The notes beneath the pieces are model-generated. The model saw nothing but the letters and a program-made list of their open reading frames with translations. It was not told the DNA's origin and ran no database searches. This document shows, piece by piece, positions 59,760-64,000 of a stretch of DNA of 64,000 nucleotides (positions within the stretch are counted from its first letter, which is position 1; each line of letters begins with the position of its first letter). Source of the DNA: Tamarix chinensis (lineage: Eukaryota > Streptophyta > Magnoliopsida > Caryophyllales > Tamaricaceae); NCBI GenBank assembly GCA_030549775.1, contig CM060174.1, positions 6,019,391-6,083,390 on the forward strand, in the 5' to 3' direction. The position numbers and the translations under genes are program-made.

Positions 59760-62550
59760 AAATAGGGGAGAAGGGCTGAGAGGGTATAGGGTTTCACCTT
59801 GAGTCGGTGGAGATTGATGGCACCGGCGGTGGTGCACGGCGGCAGCGGTGGCCAGAAAAGAGGTTAGAAAAAGGAAAAAGTTGAGGTTTGAGAAGAAAAG
59901 GTGGAGAATGAGGGTGAGGGCTGAGGTGTTGGGGGTAGCCTAGGCTGAGAGGAGTGTAGCAAGTGGCGGCGGCGCACGGCGGCAGAGGTGGAGGCCAGAA
60001 GGAAGAGAAGAAGAAAGAGAGGGGAGGAGAAGGAAAAGGGAGAAAAGAAGGGTACGACTAGAGCCGACAAAAGTTGACCCGACCCGAAAAATCCGACGAA
60101 TACCGACTCGATCCGTCCGAAATCCGATCCGATTTTATCCGAGTAATTAAAAGCCCGAAACCTATCCGACCCGATCCGATACATATCCGATATCCGATAT
60201 AACCCGAGAAATCATAAGCCCAAAATAAATCCGACCCGACCCGCTATTCACCCGAAACCCGATATAACCCGAAAAACTATAAATCCGAAATGACCCGACC
60301 CGATCCATTATTTATCCAAAATCTGATATTATCCGAAAAATTATAAATCTATAAAGATTCAACTTGGTACTACCCAAAAATTAACATTAATCCATAACTT
60401 AAAATTTTTAAAATTTCATAAAACATGAAATAATATAGATGTGCAACTAATCCATACTAGCACTTACATCAAAATCTAGGAACATTATACTTTCATAAAA
60501 TTTATATCACTTATGTATATACAAATACAATATCCATTGATACCAATAGAAATAAAAGTAGAGAAAAAAAAGAAAAACTCTACTATGCCATCTAAATATT
60601 AGTTCACTTCCATTATTCCATCTAATACCATAAGATAATAACAGTGCAGCCTTGAACACTATATGCTAGTATCTATACGGCCATACCTTGCAATATAGCA
60701 CCTACAACATTATAGGAAAGTAGGAAAAATCTAGAATGAGAATGTTAGTTATTCATTATAAAAATTGAAGATTAATATTTTTTATTACATCAACAGTGTT
60801 AAATAGTAAGAAGTTAATATTAGTTGGTCTTTTGTCAATAATAGTCATTATTACCTACTTTATCTAATTTTTATCTTATTTAGCTTGATATGATCTAATC
60901 AAAATATATAATTAAAAAAACTAATATGTTGATATTATTATTTTTGCCATAATTGATTATTATTATTATTATTATTATTATTATGACTCTTTTAAAAATA
61001 ATATGAGAAGTACAACCTTAGAAGTCTTCATTTGTTATCAATTATCAATGACTATTATAAGTTAATATCATGTAAGAAGTGTATAAGATATAAATATAAT
61101 ATAAACTTAAAATAATACTCGAACTCAATATGACCAAGCTAATAATGGAGTTGAATTATAAGTTATACCTTAACATAAAATGAAAAGCGATACGATTTGA
61201 AAACTTTTAAATTTGAAACGTCAGATACATCTCCAAAGATAAAATAATGACAAAAAATTCTAAGGCCCCAAAATAATTAATATAATAATTACTTTTAATT
61301 GAATAAGATAAATTAAAATAAATGATCTCAAAATAATTAGCTTTTAATAATATCTTGGAATAAAAAGAAAGAAATAAAATGACACAAGCATGACTCAAAT
61401 ATGAAATGACCTAAATCCAATCTAAATTCGACTCGAAAATATAATAATTCAAACTCAACCGAGCCCTATCCGAACCCGAACCGAAATTAAAACAACCCAA
61501 ATTTACCCGAATCCGAATCCATCCGATCTCAACCAGACCCGACCCGAGAGCTTAGAATGACCCGAGATTATCCGATACTGAGTTGATCCGAATCAAACCC
61601 GACCCAGCCCGACCCGACAAAATGATCCGAAATTATCCGAAACCGATATGACCTGATTATCATATTACCCGATCCGACAGTGACCCGACCCGCCCGATTG
61701 TCAGCTCTAGGTACGACTAGGTGGAGGAAGGTTAGTAGCAACTTTTGGGTGGTGTAGGAGGCAATGATAGTGGCGGATGTGGTGGCAGACGGTGGCTCGA
61801 GGGGTTGCGAGTGTAAAATTTTGGTTTGATAGGTAGGGAACTTCGCATGACTATCGTGATTTGTGCGAGAAGAATCGAGGGAGATGGGTGGATCAATTAG
61901 TTAGAGGACGGTGCAGGGAAGACTTAGGTAGGCAGAGGTGGCGGCGAAGTTGGCTGACGGCGGAGGAAAGGTCGTCTGAAGTCGCGGTGGCACATAGGGT
62001 AGGTTCTTAGGGTTTCAGGGAAAAAGTTTTGAAACTACACAAACAAGGGGTATTTATGAAGTTCAGAGGGAATGGTAGGGTTTTGGGGGTCAGCGGGAGG
62101 ATAATGTAGGTAGGGTTTGGCGTAGCCAGCGGCGTCAATCGGCCGACACAATTTTAGGTCGTGTTCGACCTTTCGCGAAGGAAAAGGAGGACTTCGTGCG
62201 GGAGAAAAGGAAAACGGGTTAGATCCTATTGAACTACGAGTCAAGGGGAAGAGAGAGAGGGGAAACAGCTGGTCAAGTCAAGCATGGCCGGCGGCGCCAA
62301 TTTCGGAGCTTCGAAGGTGCAGGTCCACGGCGGAGGAGGAAGGAAGAAGAAGGAGGTGAACCGGGCGGCCGGAGGAAAAAGCCACGACACGCAACGTTCT
62401 GGCTGCCACAGGAAGGAAAGAAAGGAAATGGATGGACGAGCCATGAAAGAAGAGAAAGAAAGGAAGGAAAAAGATTGGGCCGCGCCAAATAGGCCCAATC
62501 GAAAAGAAGAAGAAAAAAGAAGAAGGAAAAAGAAAAAGAAAAATTTAGAT
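59760..62550 (-). other. GC-rich leader of element B2 (interrupted)
   Basis: Outside the hAT insertion 60059-61709 it is G/A-rich with CGGCGG runs, as in B1. The ORFs at 59864-60184 and 62229-62562 are low-complexity strings from this composition. Confidence 0.5.
60059..61709. mobile_element. hAT-type element, 1.65 kb, complete ends
   Basis: A perfect 8-bp duplication GGTACGAC flanks it (60051-60058 and 61710-61717). The left end TAGAGCCGACAAAAG and the right end, TAGAGCTGACAATCG on the minus strand, are inverted and fit the hAT T/C-A-R-N-G start. Subterminal regions on both sides are rich in ATCCGA/ACCCGA repeats. The AT-rich centre has no transposase, so it is non-autonomous. Confidence 0.85.
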
Positions 62551-62640
62551 AGGTTGGATTAAATAAATTAATTAGAAGATTTTAGGTATTTAGAATAAAA
62601 ATATTTATAAAAAATATATATATATATATTAGAATATTAC

Positions 62641-63772
62641 GAATGGTCTGGTTATAATTATTCTATGGATGTCCGAAAACTCCCTTTGACCCGTTGTGTC
62701 AGTCCAGAAAAAAATTACTCTGTTTTTGTCTCTGTATCCCCGTTTTAAAATAAATATAAATGTACTGCATAATTAATAAAATTATCATTTTTCTGTTTCT
62801 CTCTGCTCTCGCTTTTCTGTCCCAGTTCCCGTATTGCTCGATCTTTTTCACCTGTATGTTTAGGAATATATATTTGTTATTTTATTTTTTCTCATGCACA
62901 TGCCTTTTTGAAACAAGCATCTAACGGGCCTCGGGTGGTTACGATGTGTCGGATGGATCTTGGAAAAAAAAAAAATAAGACAGACGTATCCTTATCAATT
63001 TGTTTGTGCGGTATTTTCAAATATATATAATGTAGAAACATGAATTTTGTATAAAATTAAAAGGAATAGAGATGGTTGATATTTATTATCTATGTTGTTC
63101 TTGATTGGAAACATTTGAGCTGGAAATGAAATTCTGACTTATTTATAGATGAAAAATAAATATCTATTTTTATTTCTAAGTATATATAATTCATACCAAA
63201 TTAGCGGCACGTGAAAAAGGTTGTTATATATATATATGAACTGCCGAGCTCCGGTCCAGGTGATGCACAAGCTCAGCCACCAACCATCCACGAGGTCTCG
63301 CTTATCAACCTAGCTAATTACACACCTTCATCTGAAAAAAAAGAGCTTACATAATTAAGGGGGAAAATTACCAGAAAGGGAGAAGACAGATACGACTGCT
63401 TCTAGACAGCCCACCGACCTCTCTGTCCTCATTTCAATTGGGTTTGATGGGAGATTTGTCCTTTTCAGCTGAGCTAGAGGAGAAAAACATGGATTTGCTT
63501 TGTAAACGTTTTAGAACCTAAAAGTAGAATTTTTAACCTAAGTAGTTTAGTAGTTTCCTAACAAAACAATCGACTGTAATTAATGGCCGACGACAACATT
63601 TAACATGCTAGTAACCGTAAATTTTTTATTTTTTATTTTTTTTTCAATCAAAATTATTATGTTGATGGTAGTGCCTCATAAATGTGGGATTTATCTCTTT
63701 TGGAGGCGGGTTCGACGAGGCCTAGCTAGGTAAATTAGCTAGGCCTAAGGCCCCCAATATTTTTGTACATAA
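62641..63772. other. Unassigned sequence
   Basis: Mixed composition with short TATATATA runs (63225-63236) and a GAGCTCCGGTCCAGGTG segment near 63247. No ORF of interest, RNA gene or repeat end is recognised. Confidence 0.45.
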
Positions 63773-64000
63773 GAGCATCCATAATGCTATTTTTAAATTT
63801 AAGATCTTAATTGTACTATCCAATTATTTTCTTTATCTTGTCTCTTTCTTTTTTTTAATTAATTTATCTCAAATTTAATTCAATACTCTACATCCTATTA
63901 CCTCAAATTTATACTACCCAATTACCTGTATCAATCGTATCACCAATTATTTATACTTTATAATTTTTAAATTTTAATTTATATTAATCTATAAATATTA
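63773..64000. mobile_element. Left end of a PIF/Harbinger element, cut by the window edge
   Basis: It starts GAGCATCCATAATGCT after TAA (63770-63772). The next 200 bases follow those after 5906 (CCAATTATTTTCT, CTCAAATTTAATTCAATACTCTAC, ACCCAATTACCTNTATCAAT), so it is the same family as the 5906-7994 element. Confidence 0.65.

Larger units (their letters stand above)
52043..62640 (-). mobile_element. Large element B2, split by A2 and a hAT element
   Basis: The left end TGTAACACCCCAAAATTT and a 3' hairpin region (52127-52172) match B1. After A2 (52508-57642) the sequence continues with a hairpin array (57943-58310), a telo-box minisatellite (58430-58700), AAT repeats and a GC-rich leader (59760-62550, split by a hAT element), the same order as in B1. 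The right end is not cleanly seen: GGGGTATTACA is absent and recognisable leader sequence fades near 62640. No AACAT duplication (52038-52042) was found on the right, so it is truncated or rearranged there. Confidence 0.7.

Noticed and set aside
62229..62562. Charged ORFs on both strands near 62.3 kb
   Set aside because: Purine-rich composition of the B2 leader; no motif and no start context that favours one frame.
63690..63720. GGTTCGA, resembling a tRNA B box
   Set aside because: No A box at the right distance and no cloverleaf could be drawn.

Overview
The window is nuclear DNA of a flowering plant. It is AT-rich, has one intron-split plant transporter gene with GT-AG introns, and is otherwise mostly transposable elements of typical plant families. 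The species cannot be named from the sequence. I see no organelle, viral, bacterial, rRNA or tRNA gene.

The one intact gene is an ALMT9-type aluminium-activated malate transporter / vacuolar anion channel (28503-32083, + strand). Six exons join in frame to 598 codons. A 12-codon upstream ORF stops on the base before the main ATG, matching C/G-rich hairpin motifs lie just outside the start and the stop, and a palindromic MITE sits in intron 5. About 1.2 kb downstream, on the opposite strand, are two correctly [14 protein letters not shown] exons of a DExH-box RNA helicase (33294-34237). The rest of that gene is not seen, so it is treated as a gene fragment.

Layout. 0-2 kb: decayed LINE (-). 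2-5.9 kb: nothing firm. 5.9-8.0 kb: PIF/Harbinger element carrying only the Myb/SANT-like ORF1. 8.6-15.6 kb: LINE ORF1 relic and a long decayed LINE (+). 16.3-18.2 kb: Helitron with internal copies of its own ends. 18.2-26.2 kb: LTR-like sequence, two copies of an unclassified repeat (here 'repeat R') and a LINE split by one of them. 26.9-27.1 kb: Stowaway MITE. 27.1-34.3 kb: the genic island. 34.6-47.9 kb: LINE (-) split by a large element, itself split by another. 47.9-49.5 kb: LTR relic with a primer-binding site. 49.9-51.0 kb: Harbinger MITE. 51.0-52.0 kb: CACTA-like and hAT scraps. 52.0-62.6 kb: a second nested pair of large elements with a 1.65-kb hAT insertion. The window ends in another Harbinger terminus.

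The most unusual content is a group of four related non-coding elements of about 4.6-5.1 kb (37240-46809 without its insert, 40870-45506, 52043-62640 without its inserts, 52508-57642). Three have perfect 5-bp target duplications and TGTAAYACCCC/GGGGTRTTACA ends. All carry AT-rich and GC-rich leader zones, degenerate tandem repeats, an array of hairpin modules about 0.7-1.4 kb from the 3' end, and a hairpin close to the 3' end. In the arrays, and most strikingly in the terminal hairpin, the bases differ between copies while the pairing is kept. They are best explained as solo giant LTRs of a non-autonomous retrotransposon group, but the conserved structures suggest an RNA- or DNA-structural function that I cannot name.
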